From contig JADLGO010000001.1 in assembly GCA_020849275.1 (NCBI GenBank), positions 1 through 64,000 of the forward strand: a stretch of 64,000 nucleotides of DNA. Reading direction: 5' to 3'. This stretch comes from Chthonomonadales bacterium (GTDB taxonomy: Bacteria > Armatimonadota > Chthonomonadetes > Chthonomonadales > CAJBBX01). The position numbers were made by a program, and so were the translations under genes. Below, piece by piece: positions 25,665 through 33,995 of the stretch. The notes under the pieces were generated by a model that was not told the DNA's origin, did not search any database, and was given only the letters and a program-made list of their open reading frames with translations. Position 1 is the stretch's first letter. Every line of letters begins with the position of its first letter.

Positions 25665-26612
25665 CTACGGAGCGGCGATGCCGATGGCGGCGAGGTCCTG
25701 GGCGCGGTCGCCCAACTCGGCGGGCACGATGGCGCAGACGGAGCGGGCGCGCTCCCAGGCGCGGTCGGCCACCGACTGTCGGACGGGCTCGAGCAACAGG
25801 TCGCCGGCATGCACCGCGATGGTGCCGAGGATGATCCGCTCGGGATTGAGGATCTGGATGAGATTGGCCAGGCCGATGCCCAGGTAGGTGCCGGCCTCCG
25901 CCAGGATGCTCCGCGAGAAGGGGTCGCCCTCGCGCGCGGCCGCCACCACGTGGCGCGCCTGGATGTCTGCCGGCTTGCCGCCCGCCGCCTGGAGCAGGCG
26001 GTTCCCTCTCCCGTAATCCAGGCTCTCCCGCGCCAGCCTGGCGATGGCCGGGCCAGAGGCGAGCGCCTCCAGGCAGCCGCACTTGCCGCACCCGCAGAGC
26101 GGGCCGTTCGGCAGGATCGTCTGATGCCCCACCTCGCCCGCCAGGTCGTTGGTTCCCCGGTAGAGCCGGCCGTCCAGGATCAGGCCGCCGCCGATGCCGG
26201 TTCCTATCGTAACGAACGCCATATTGCGCGTCCCGCGCCCCGCTCCCCAACGCCACTCGGCCAGGGCAGTCGCGTTGGCGTCGTTCTCCAGCGCCACGGG
26301 CACCCCTGGAAAGGCGCTCTCGAAGTACGCGCGTACCGGCACGGCGTCCCAACCGCGCAGATTCGGCGGGTCATGGACGATGCCGGTCCGGCTGTCCAGC
26401 GGCCCGCCGCACGAGATCCCGATCCCCTCTGGCGCGCCGCCAGCCTGCTCGGCCAGGAGCGCCCGGGCCATCGCCGCCAGGCGCTCAATGATCGCCTCGG
26501 GCCCCATCTCGTCGGCCCGCGTGGGCTCCTCGCGGCGGCGCAGCAAGCTCCCGTCCGGCATGCCGAGCGCCACCGCGCATTTCGTTCCCCCGATGTCCAC
26601 TCCGAGTAGCAT
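25665..26612 (-). CDS. ROK-family sugar kinase (glucokinase-like)
   Basis: The 315-residue protein begins MLLGVDIGGTKCAVALG, the ATP phosphate loop of the ROK family. ENDANATALAEW gives the catalytic Asp111. GEVGHQTI with His163 and CGCGKCGCLEALASG (Cys173, 175, 178, 180) form the structural zinc site. It should phosphorylate glucose or a related hexose in the cytoplasm. There is no N-terminal DNA-binding domain, so it is an enzyme and not a repressor. The ATG has GGGGGGAA upstream and a promoter lies at 26677-26704. It may feed hexoses released by the surrounding glycosidases into glycolysis. Confidence 0.92.
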   Translation of the reverse strand: MLLGVDIGGTKCAVALGMPDGSLLRRREEPTRADEMGPEAIIERLAAMARALLAEQAGGAPEGIGISCGGPLDSRTGIVHDPPNLRGWDAVPVRAYFESAFPGVPVALENDANATALAEWRWGAGRGTRNMAFVTIGTGIGGGLILDGRLYRGTNDLAGEVGHQTILPNGPLCGCGKCGCLEALASGPAIARLARESLDYGRGNRLLQAAGGKPADIQARHVVAAAREGDPFSRSILAEAGTYLGIGLANLIQILNPERIILGTIAVHAGDLLLEPVRQSVADRAWERARSVCAIVPAELGDRAQDLAAIGIAAP

Positions 26613-26655
26613 CCGTTCCCCCCTCGCCCGCCGCGGCGCGGCGCGAATCCGTGAC

Positions 26656-26684
26656 TTCCCTTGCCAGACCCGTTCGTATATAAT
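26656..26684 (+). promoter_or_regulatory. Possible promoter toward the NfeD-flotillin genes
   Basis: A perfect TATAAT (26679-26684) is preceded at 17 bases by a poor -35 (TTCCCT). It shares bases with the opposite-facing promoter of the ROK gene. The GTG start of the NfeD-like gene is about 100 bases downstream. Confidence 0.35.
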
Positions 26685-26704
26685 ACAGGACACGGGTGCG
26701 TCAA
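26677..26704 (-). promoter_or_regulatory. Sigma-70-type promoter for the ROK kinase gene
   Basis: On the minus strand TTGACG is followed after 16 bases by TATATA. The predicted start near 26670 leaves a leader of roughly 58 bases before the ATG at 26612. Confidence 0.5.
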
Positions 26705-26782
26705 TCAACACGGCCGATCTGCCGACAATTGGGCTGTGCTGGTTGCTAGAAAGGGCGGTACCCGCCGCCCGGGAGGACCCAG

Positions 26783-27520
26783 GTGCACCCCCTCGATATC
26801 TTCTTCTGGGCCTGCCTGATGCTGGGGGCGGTCTACACTTTCGCCTCCCTGCTCATGGGCGGATTCAGCCACCTCATGGGCGACACCGGCGATCTTGCCG
26901 ATGTCTCCGGCGCTGCGCACGGCGCCGCGCACGGCGCCGACGTGGGCCACGCCGGACACATGGACGCCGGGCAGGTCTGCGGCCACGTCGACCCCTCCAC
27001 CTTCGCCGGACACGTGGACGGGGGCCACGCCCCGGTAGGTCACGCGAGTGATGGCCACATCGACGGACACGACCAGGGAGATCACGGCGACCTGCGGGAC
27101 GGGGTGGCGCGGTTCAACATCCTCTCGTACCTGAGTCCCATCGCGGTGTCCGGGTTTCTGCTGGGGTTCGGCGGAGTCGGTGTTTTCGCGCGGCTCGTGG
27201 GCAGTTCGCACCTGGTGAGCGTGCCGCTGGCGGCGGCAAGCGGCGCGGCGCTCTACTACGGCTGCTACTGGCTCTCGCACTGCATGTTCGGGCGATCGCA
27301 GGGCACCAGCCACAGCCGGCGCGAGGACGTGATCGGCCTGCGCGCCCGCGTGGTGGCGCCCATCGACGGCCGGCAGCCCGGCATGGTTTCCTACACGATC
27401 GGCGGGAGCCGCCAGTCGCTGCCCGCCGTGACCGACGATGAAAAGCCGATCCCGATGGGCGCCACGGTGCGGATCCAGCGGGTGGAGGAGCACAAGGTCA
27501 GCGTCATGCGCCTGGACTGA
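26783..27520 (+). CDS. NfeD-like membrane protein with histidine-rich loop, flotillin partner
   Basis: The 245-residue protein starts at GTG behind GGGAGGACC. It has a first membrane helix (about 5-28), two more (about 117-136 and 145-166), and a C-terminal beta-barrel of the NfeD/OB type (about 182-245, from EDVIGLRARVVAPIDGRQPG). NfeD proteins act with flotillin/SPFH proteins in membrane microdomains; the flotillin gene follows 89 bases later. Unusually, the loop between helices one and two (46-101) holds 11 histidines, many as Gly-His or Asp-Gly-His, plus Asp and one Cys. Such a loop could bind zinc, nickel or copper. The usual NfeD has no such insert as far as I know. Confidence 0.82.
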   Translation: MHPLDIFFWACLMLGAVYTFASLLMGGFSHLMGDTGDLADVSGAAHGAAHGADVGHAGHMDAGQVCGHVDPSTFAGHVDGGHAPVGHASDGHIDGHDQGDHGDLRDGVARFNILSYLSPIAVSGFLLGFGGVGVFARLVGSSHLVSVPLAAASGAALYYGCYWLSHCMFGRSQGTSHSRREDVIGLRARVVAPIDGRQPGMVSYTIGGSRQSLPAVTDDEKPIPMGATVRIQRVEEHKVSVMRLD

Positions 27521-27609
27521 GCGCCCGGCGGATGCCGCGCCCGTCACTCGCGGCGGCGAGCGGGAATTGGGATCCCTGGAACCGGGGGAGTTCCTGAAAG
27601 GAGCCGAAC

Positions 27610-29280
27610 GTGCCTATTGATGCAGCCATCCTCATGTACCTCCTGATCGGCGCCGGTGTTGTCTTCGCTTTCCTGGTGCTGTCGGTCTCTGTCTACCGCT
27701 CGCTCTACCGGCGGGTTGGCCCCAACGAGGTGCTGGTCATCTCGGGAGGCAGGGGAGAGTGGGTCTCCGACGACGCCGGTGACCGCCGGCGCATCGGCTT
27801 CCGCATCGTCAAGGGCGGCGGCTCGCTGGTCAACCCGCTGACCGAGCGCGTCGAGATCATATCCCTGGAGCTGATCACGCTGGACATCGTGACGCCCGAG
27901 ATGTACACGAAGATGGGCGTGCCCATCAAGGTGGACGGCGTGGCGCAGATCAAGGTGCGCGGCGACGACGTCTCCATCCGCACTGCGGCGGAGCAGTTCC
28001 TGAACAAGTCGCGCGAGGAGATCAAACAGATCGCCTACCAGACCGTGGCCGGCCACCTGCGCGCGATCCTGGGGACCCTCACCGTCGAGGAGGTCTACGC
28101 GGCGCACGAGGCGTTCGCCCAGCGCGTCGCCGAGGTCTCCGCCGGCGACCTGGCCAACATGGGCCTGGAGGTCGTCAGCTTCACGATCCGCGAGATCAGC
28201 GACAGCCGCGGCTACCTGGAGGCGATCGGCAAGAAGCGCATCGCCGAGGTGAAGCGCGACGCCACCATCGGCGAGGCGGAGGCCAACCGCGACGCCGCCA
28301 TCCGGCAGGCGCAGGCCAGCCAGGAGTCCTCAACCGCCAAGTACCTGGCGGACACCAAGATCGCCGAGGCCGACCGCGACTACAGGCTGAAGGTGCAGGA
28401 CTACACGGCCTCCGTCAACCAGAAGAAGGCGGAAGCCGACCTGGCCTACGATCTGCAGCGGTACAAGACGGCGCAGTCCGTCAAGGAGCAGGAGGTCCAG
28501 GTCCAGATCATCGAGAAGCAGAAGCAGACCGAGCTAGAGCAGGCCGAGATCGTCCGCAGGGAGAAAGAGCTCATCGCGACGATCCAGCGGCCCGCCGAGG
28601 CGGAGCGTAGCCGCATCCAGACCATCGCCGAGGCCGAGCAGTTCCGCCTGTCGACGACGGCCCTGGGCCAGGGCGAGGCCGCGAAAACGACGGGCTTCGC
28701 GCAGGCCGAGGTGGTGCAGCGCACCGGCGAGGCGGAGGCGTCGGCCAACAAGGTGCGCGGCCTGGCGGAGGCCGATGTGGCCCGCGCCCGGGCTCTGGCG
28801 GAGGCCGCCGCCATCGAGGCCAAGGGGCTGGCCGAGGCGAAGGCTGTCGAGGCCAGGGGCCTTGCCGAGGCCGAGGCAGTGCAGGCCCGCGGCCTGGCCG
28901 AGGCGCTGGCGATGCAGAAGCGGGCCGACGCCTTCCGCAGCTACAACGAGGCGGCCGTCGCCCAGATGGTCGTGGAGAAGCTGCCGCAGATCGCCGAGGC
29001 GGTGGCCGCGCCACTCGCGCGGGTCGACAAGATCGTCCTGGTGAACACCAACGGCGCGGCGGACGGCGTCGGCGCGAGCCGACTCACCACGGAAGTGACC
29101 AACATCATCTCTCAGGTGCCGCCGGTCGTCGAGGCCATGACGGGGATCCGGCTGCAGGATCTGCTCAGTCGTGTGCCCGGACTCGGCCAACCGGCGATCG
29201 ACGTTACTCCATCCAACGGCGGCGACGGCACGGCGGCCGCGCCCACTCCTTCGGCCCAGCCTGGCGAACCGAAGGCCTGA
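27610..29280 (+). CDS. Flotillin-like protein (SPFH/Band 7)
   Basis: The 556-residue protein begins with one membrane helix (about 8-30), then an SPFH domain (about 35-220; VGPNEVLVISGG at its start, PIKVDGVAQIKV and DLANMGLEVVSFTIREI within). A long Glu/Ala-rich coiled coil (about 225-445) includes 11-residue repeats of the GLAEAKAVEAR kind. The C-terminal segment (about 450-556) ends Gly/Pro-rich. It corresponds to FloT/YuaG, which organises membrane microdomains. The GTG start follows AAAGGAGCC. Together with the NfeD-like gene it forms a two-gene operon of the yuaF-yuaG type. Confidence 0.93.
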   Translation: MPIDAAILMYLLIGAGVVFAFLVLSVSVYRSLYRRVGPNEVLVISGGRGEWVSDDAGDRRRIGFRIVKGGGSLVNPLTERVEIISLELITLDIVTPEMYTKMGVPIKVDGVAQIKVRGDDVSIRTAAEQFLNKSREEIKQIAYQTVAGHLRAILGTLTVEEVYAAHEAFAQRVAEVSAGDLANMGLEVVSFTIREISDSRGYLEAIGKKRIAEVKRDATIGEAEANRDAAIRQAQASQESSTAKYLADTKIAEADRDYRLKVQDYTASVNQKKAEADLAYDLQRYKTAQSVKEQEVQVQIIEKQKQTELEQAEIVRREKELIATIQRPAEAERSRIQTIAEAEQFRLSTTALGQGEAAKTTGFAQAEVVQRTGEAEASANKVRGLAEADVARARALAEAAAIEAKGLAEAKAVEARGLAEAEAVQARGLAEALAMQKRADAFRSYNEAAVAQMVVEKLPQIAEAVAAPLARVDKIVLVNTNGAADGVGASRLTTEVTNIISQVPPVVEAMTGIRLQDLLSRVPGLGQPAIDVTPSNGGDGTAAAPTPSAQPGEPKA

Positions 29281-29385
29281 GCGCCGGCCATACCAAGCAC
29301 GCGCGGGGCCGTGGCCGTTCACCGCGGTCCCGCCGTGCACGTCGGGCTCCGGGCGGGTGCCTCGATACGGCCCGGGAGACAGGAA

Positions 29386-30438
29386 GTGCCCACCCCGCCG
29401 CGCCTCGTGGCCGTACTGCTTCCCGCGGCCCTCACCCTCTGCGGGCTGCCGGCCCACACCACCGCGCGGCCGGCCCCGGCCCACGGGGAACGACGCCCGA
29501 TGACCTTCCGAAACCCGCTGAAGCTGGCCGGCGCCGACCCCTGGCTGATGTGCCACGAGGGGTGGTTCTACCTCTCCACGACCTCCGGGGTCGACGTGCG
29601 CCTTCGGCGCGCGCGCCGCCTCGGCGATCTCAAGGACGCGCCCGACGTCGTGGTGTGGAAAGATGGCCACCCCCGTCGGTCGCGCGACCTCTGGGCGCCG
29701 GAGTTCCACCGGCTCGACGGCGGCCGCGGGCTCCGCTGGTACCTCTACTACACGGCCTCCGACGGCGCCGAGCCGAACCACCGCATGTTCGTGGCCGAAA
29801 GCCAGGGCGACGACCCGCGAGGGCCCTATGCTTTCCGCGCGAAGCTGCGCACCGACGCGGACGACGCACAGTATGCCATCGACGGCACGGTGGTTCGTGC
29901 GTCCGGCGGCCGGCTCTACTTCGCGTGGTGCGGGCGGCCCAGCCCGGCCGGTCAGGGCCTCTACATCGCCCGCATGGCCAACCCGTGGACCCTCACGGGC
30001 GAGCGCCGCTACCTGGAGGCCGACGGCTTTGGCTGCCCCGTCGTGCGCGAGGGGCCCGTGGCCCTCGAGCGCGGCGGCCGCGTCTTCCTTGTGTACTCCG
30101 CCTGCTCCGCGGACACGCCCGACTATCGGCTCGGCATGCTGGTCGCCGACGCGAGCGCCGACCTGGCGGACCCCGCCGCGTGGCGACAGCACCCTCGGCC
30201 CGTGCTCGCACGCGCCGACGAGCGCGGCGTGTTCGGCCCCGGCCACTGCAGCTTCTTCCGCTCACCCGACGGCAAGGAGGACTGGATCGCCTACCACGCC
30301 AAGCCGGGCACCGCCGTTTCCTACGTCGACCGCTCGACGCGCGCGCAGCGCATCGGCTGGAGCGAGGATGGCACGCCGCGCTTCGGCGCTCCCCTTCCGC
30401 TGGACACGGACATCCCGGAGCCCTCCGGCGTCCGGTAG
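29386..30438 (+). CDS. Secreted GH43-like five-bladed beta-propeller glycosidase
   Basis: The 350-residue protein, started at GTG 29386 to include a signal peptide (LVAVLLPAALTLCGLPAHT), fits GH43. The three acids are Asp in AGADPWLM (base), Asp in YAIDGTVV (pKa modulator) and Glu in VVREGPVAL (acid). GVFGPGHCSFF is the conserved propeller motif near the C-terminus. GH43 enzymes cut arabinan, xylan side chains or galactan. The ribosome site is weak (GGGAGACAGGAA); an internal ATG at 29500 would drop the signal peptide. The next gene, an SGNH hydrolase, starts 106 bases later and could remove acetyl groups from the same glycan. Confidence 0.85.
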   Translation: MPTPPRLVAVLLPAALTLCGLPAHTTARPAPAHGERRPMTFRNPLKLAGADPWLMCHEGWFYLSTTSGVDVRLRRARRLGDLKDAPDVVVWKDGHPRRSRDLWAPEFHRLDGGRGLRWYLYYTASDGAEPNHRMFVAESQGDDPRGPYAFRAKLRTDADDAQYAIDGTVVRASGGRLYFAWCGRPSPAGQGLYIARMANPWTLTGERRYLEADGFGCPVVREGPVALERGGRVFLVYSACSADTPDYRLGMLVADASADLADPAAWRQHPRPVLARADERGVFGPGHCSFFRSPDGKEDWIAYHAKPGTAVSYVDRSTRAQRIGWSEDGTPRFGAPLPLDTDIPEPSGVR

Positions 30439-30544
30439 CGGGGGGGCTTGCCGCGCGCGCGGCTGCCGCGCACGCCGGGCGGTTCACGCGAGGCCAGCTC
30501 GGCTCCAACCACACTGGCGAGCGTACACAGAGGAGGGAAGATCG

Positions 30545-31774
30545 ATGCCGTACCCGAACGCGGCCGCCGCACTGGTCCTCGCCGCCGCGGCGGCGCTGCT
30601 GGCCGCGCGCCCGGCGCCTGCCCAGGAGCTCGATGCCGCCATGCCGAGCGTCCAGCCCGAGGTCTTGCGCCGCTCCCTCGTGAGCATGGGCGACAACGCG
30701 CGCCTGCTCCGCGTCCTCGACCGCGCCCGGCGTGGGCGGCCGATCGTGGTGGGGGTGATCGGAGGGTCCATCACGGCCGGCGCGGGGGCCTCGCGTGAGG
30801 AGTTCCGCTACGGCAACCGAGTGGCGCACTGGTGGCGGGAGACGTTCCCTGGCGCCCCGATCACCTTCGTCAACGCCGGCATCGGCGCCACGGGCTCCGA
30901 CATCGGCGCGCACCGGGTCCGGCGGCACTTGCTGGAGCGCCGGCCCGACTTCGTGGTGGCCGAGTACGCCGTCAACGACCCGAACACGCCCGCCGCCGCC
31001 GAGACGCTGGAGGGCATCGTGCGCCAGGTCCTCGCCCTGCCGAACCGGCCGGCGATGATGCTGCTCTTCACCATGAACCGCGCCGGCGGCAACGCCCAGG
31101 AGCAACACGGGCGCGTCGGCCGCCACTACGGCCTCCCGATGGTGAGCTTCCGCGACGCAATGTGGCCGGAGATTGGGGCCGGGCGCGTGCGATGGGAGGA
31201 TGTGGAGGCCGACGAGGTGCACCCCAACGATCGCGGTCACGCCCTCTGCGCTCTCTTCATCGAGAGCGCGCTCAAGAGGGCGCTCGCGGCGCTTCCGGCT
31301 CCCGGCGCGCCCCTGCCGCGCGTCGCCGCCCTCCCGGCGCCGCTCCTGTCCGACACCTACCAGCACACCGCGATGCTATCGGCCGACACCGTCACCGCCG
31401 TCCGCGCCGATGGCTGGAGCATGGCGGACAGCACGCCCTGGTTCGGCAGGAGCTGGACGGCGGATCAGCCCGGCGCGACGCTCGAACTCGACCTGGAGGG
31501 CACGGCCTTCAGCGTCGTCTTCTACCGCGTGAAGGGCCCGATGGGCCGCGCCGAGGCCACCGTGGACGACGGCCCCCCCGCGACGCTGGAGGCCTGGTTC
31601 AGCGCCGACTGGGGCGGCTACGATGCCTGCCAGCTCGTGGCGCGCGGCCTGAAGCCCGGCCGCCATCGCCTGCGGATTCGCCTGCTGGAGGAGCACGCTG
31701 CCGCTAGCCAGGGCACGCGCTTTGAGGTGCGCGCGGTGCTCGCCGCCGGACTGCCGACGGCGGGGCGCCGCTGA
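30545..31774 (+). CDS. Secreted SGNH/GDSL hydrolase (carbohydrate esterase-like) with C-terminal beta-domain
   Basis: The 409-residue protein starts behind GAGGAGGGAAGATCG and has a signal peptide (NAAAALVLAAAAALLAARPAPAQ). Residues about 50-240 form the SGNH fold. GGSITAGAG carries the catalytic Ser, NAGIGATGSDIGAHR the Gly block, EYAVNDPN the Asn block, and DEVHPNDRGH the catalytic Asp and His. The C-terminal beta-sandwich (about 270-400, WSMADSTPWFGRSWTA) is a likely carbohydrate-binding part. It probably de-acetylates a polysaccharide outside the cytoplasm. The order GH43 then SGNH suggests joint attack on an acetylated arabinoxylan-like chain, which is an inference. Confidence 0.85.
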   Translation: MPYPNAAAALVLAAAAALLAARPAPAQELDAAMPSVQPEVLRRSLVSMGDNARLLRVLDRARRGRPIVVGVIGGSITAGAGASREEFRYGNRVAHWWRETFPGAPITFVNAGIGATGSDIGAHRVRRHLLERRPDFVVAEYAVNDPNTPAAAETLEGIVRQVLALPNRPAMMLLFTMNRAGGNAQEQHGRVGRHYGLPMVSFRDAMWPEIGAGRVRWEDVEADEVHPNDRGHALCALFIESALKRALAALPAPGAPLPRVAALPAPLLSDTYQHTAMLSADTVTAVRADGWSMADSTPWFGRSWTADQPGATLELDLEGTAFSVVFYRVKGPMGRAEATVDDGPPATLEAWFSADWGGYDACQLVARGLKPGRHRLRIRLLEEHAAASQGTRFEVRAVLAAGLPTAGRR

Positions 31775-31870
31775 GGCCGCGCCTGGCCGCGCGTGGCCGT
31801 GCAGGACTGGCCGCGCCGCGCACGGAACAGGGGTGCGAGGATCGGCGCCGCGAGCACGGCCGCCGATCGA

Positions 31871-31896
31871 GGCGGCCTCATCGCGCCGAGGCCGCC
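31871..31896 (+). terminator. Possible hairpin terminator after the SGNH gene
   Basis: GGCGGCCTC and GAGGCCGCC form a nine-pair stem with an eight-base loop, between the SGNH stop and the E2 start. No T-run follows, so its role as a terminator is uncertain. Confidence 0.3.
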
Positions 31897-31965
31897 CCGC
31901 GACGGCGGGCGCGGCACGCCGGCCAGCAGAGTGCTCCACGAACGGCTTCAGGAGATGCGTCCACC

Positions 31966-33375
31966 ATGGCGGAATGGTTCAGGCTGCCGATGCTCGGGCA
32001 GACGATGGAAGAGGGAACGATCGTTCAGTGGTTCAAACAGGAGGGTGACACGGTGAAGGCCGGGGAGCCGCTCCTGGAGGTGATGTCCGACAAGGCCAGC
32101 ATCGAGGTGCCGGCGGAGAGCGCCGGGGTGCTCCGCAAGATCCTGGCGCCAGTCGACGCGACCGTGCCGGTACACAGCCCGATCGCGATCCTGGGCACGG
32201 CGGACGAGCCCATCGACGCGCTGCTGGCCGGCGCTGAGGGCGCCACGGCGCCCGCGCCGGCTGCCGCTCCGGCGTCTCGGCCCCCGGCCGCTCCCGCGCC
32301 GGCGCCCCAGCCCCCGGCCGCTCCGGCGCCAGCGCCCGCCGGGCCGGTGAACGCCTCGCCTCGCGCGCGCCGCATCGCCGACGAGCGGGGCGTGCCGATC
32401 GCCGCCCTGGCCGGGCGCGGCACCGGGCCCCGGGGCCGCATCATCGAGCCCGACGTGCTGGCCTACGCGCGGGAGCAGACGCCGGCCGTCGCGCCGGCCG
32501 GGGCGGCGCGCCCGCGCACCACCCCCCTGGCCGCGCGCATCGCCGAGGACCTCGGCGTCCGGATCGAGGACCTGTCCACGGGCCTGACGAGCGGACGCGT
32601 CACCGCCGACGCCGTGCGTCGCCACGCCGAGGCCGCCGCGCCGGCCGTCGAGGCCCCGGCCGCGCCCGCCCCCGAGGGGCCGGTCGTCGCGCAGGTCATC
32701 CCCTACCGGGGCATGCGCAAGATGGTGGCCGACACCGTCGCGCGCTCGCGGCAGACCGCGCCGCACGTCACCATCACGGCCGAGGTCGACATGACCGAGG
32801 CCATCGCCCTGCATGGGCGACTGCAACCGGAGGTGCTCAAGGCCTACGACACCAAACTAACCTACACCGACGTGCTGGTGAAGGCCGTGGCGCGCGCCCT
32901 CGCGGAGCACCCTCTCTGTAACGCGGCCCTCGTGGGCGACGAGATCCGCCTCTACGGAGCGCGCAACGTGGGCGTGGCGGTAAGCACGGACAACGGCCTG
33001 GTCGTCCCGGTCATCCGCGACGCCGACCGCAAGCCGCTTGGCGCGGTCTCGGTAGAGCTCAAGGCCCTGGCGGAGCGGTGCCGCACCGGCAAGCAGACGC
33101 AGGAGGACCTGAGCGGCGGCACCTTCACCATCACGAACCTGGGCATGTTCGGCGTCGACCACTTCGACCCGATCCTGGTGCCGCCGCAGGCCGCTATCCT
33201 GGGCGTGTGCCGCATCGTCAAGAAGCCGCTGGTCATCGACGACGCGGTCGCCATCCACGCGACGATGAACCTGTGCCTTTCGTTCGACCACCGCGTGCTG
33301 GACGGGGTTCCGGCGGCGCGCTTCCTGCAGCGGGTGAAGGAGCTTCTGCAGGCGCCGCTGATGATCTTCATCTGA
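31966..33375 (+). CDS. 2-oxoacid dehydrogenase dihydrolipoyl acyltransferase (E2), orphan, with two subunit-binding domains
   Basis: The 469-residue protein has one lipoyl domain (1-80, MSDKASIE with lipoyl Lys43) and an Ala/Pro linker (about 93-127). Two peripheral subunit-binding domains follow: SPRARRIADERGV with GRGTGPRGRI (129-167) and TPLAARIAEDLGV (185-220). The catalytic core (240-469) carries SFDHRVLDG with His442 and Asp446. Most E2 proteins of this class have one subunit-binding domain. It should transfer acyl groups from E1 to CoA within a pyruvate or branched-chain complex, but no E1 or E3 gene is in the window. GGAGATGCGTCCACC precedes the ATG. The strong hairpin after the stop suggests it is transcribed alone or as the last gene. 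Confidence 0.9.
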   Translation: MAEWFRLPMLGQTMEEGTIVQWFKQEGDTVKAGEPLLEVMSDKASIEVPAESAGVLRKILAPVDATVPVHSPIAILGTADEPIDALLAGAEGATAPAPAAAPASRPPAAPAPAPQPPAAPAPAPAGPVNASPRARRIADERGVPIAALAGRGTGPRGRIIEPDVLAYAREQTPAVAPAGAARPRTTPLAARIAEDLGVRIEDLSTGLTSGRVTADAVRRHAEAAAPAVEAPAAPAPEGPVVAQVIPYRGMRKMVADTVARSRQTAPHVTITAEVDMTEAIALHGRLQPEVLKAYDTKLTYTDVLVKAVARALAEHPLCNAALVGDEIRLYGARNVGVAVSTDNGLVVPVIRDADRKPLGAVSVELKALAERCRTGKQTQEDLSGGTFTITNLGMFGVDHFDPILVPPQAAILGVCRIVKKPLVIDDAVAIHATMNLCLSFDHRVLDGVPAARFLQRVKELLQAPLMIFI

Positions 33376-33378
33376 CGC

Positions 33379-33425
33379 GGAGGAGAGGGGGGAAGCGGCG
33401 GCGCATGCCGCTTCCCCGCTCCTCC
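33379..33425 (+). terminator. Long hairpin after the E2 gene
   Basis: GGGGAAGCGGC (33389-33399) pairs with GCCGCTTCCCC (33407-33417) over a seven-base loop. The outer arms GGAGGAG and CTCCTCC extend the stem after a small bulge. It begins four bases after the stop codon. There is no clear T-run. Confidence 0.6.
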
Positions 33426-33510
33426 CGCATCCGGCCGGGCCGCCGCGCCGGCGGCACGCCACGCCGCTCCGAGGTTCACGAGAGCCGGGACGAACGGCAG
33501 GAGGCACGAC

Positions 33511-33819
33511 ATGATCGGCGTCTTCGTCACCTTCCGCACCGGGGCCGGGGTCGATCGGGAACGCGCCATGGGCGTGGCCGCCAGGGCCGCCCCCAGCTTC
33601 CAGGGCATGCCCGGGCTGCGGTCGAAGGCCTTCACGTACGACCCGGAGTCGGGCACCGCCACCAACGTCTACGTGTGGGAGTCGGAGGCTGCGGCGCGCG
33701 CGTTCTTCACCGAGGAACTGCGCGAGCGGGTGACGGCCCTCTACGGCGTGGCTCCGGAGATCCGCTTCGTGGAGATTGCGGCGTTCGTCGACAACGGCGC
33801 GGGCGCGGCATCCGCGTAG
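33511..33819 (+). CDS. YdhR-like ferredoxin-fold monooxygenase-like protein
   Basis: The 102-residue protein has the compact dimeric alpha/beta barrel pattern of the YdhR family (VFVTFRTGAGVDRERA, then FQGMPGLRSKAFTYD, and NVYVWESEAAARAFF). Escherichia coli YdhR is a putative monooxygenase by structural likeness to ActVA-Orf6; activity is unproven. The ATG has CAGGAGGCACGAC upstream. It stands alone between the E2 hairpin and the DarTG pair. Confidence 0.8.
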   Translation: MIGVFVTFRTGAGVDRERAMGVAARAAPSFQGMPGLRSKAFTYDPESGTATNVYVWESEAAARAFFTEELRERVTALYGVAPEIRFVEIAAFVDNGAGAASA

Positions 33820-33995
33820 GCGCCGCGGTCCGGGCGCATGGGTATCCTGGGCGCCGGGGCGAGATTCGAGTCGTGTCTCGACGGCTCAGGCCCCAACGCA
33901 CCGGCGATCCTGTTCATGCACGAGTTCCAGTCGCGGACGCCGACGCGCGAGAACGAGGGCTCCGAAGGGGCGTAGGATATGGAGGCGATCGAGGG

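Noticed and set aside
32241-32345. Repetitive Ala/Pro-codon tract in the E2 gene
   Set aside because: It is the ordinary flexible linker of acyltransferases; no independent repeat element.
33838-33975. 45-codon open frame before darT
   Set aside because: It has an ATG but no ribosome site and no family likeness; it is more likely spacer or a junction remnant.
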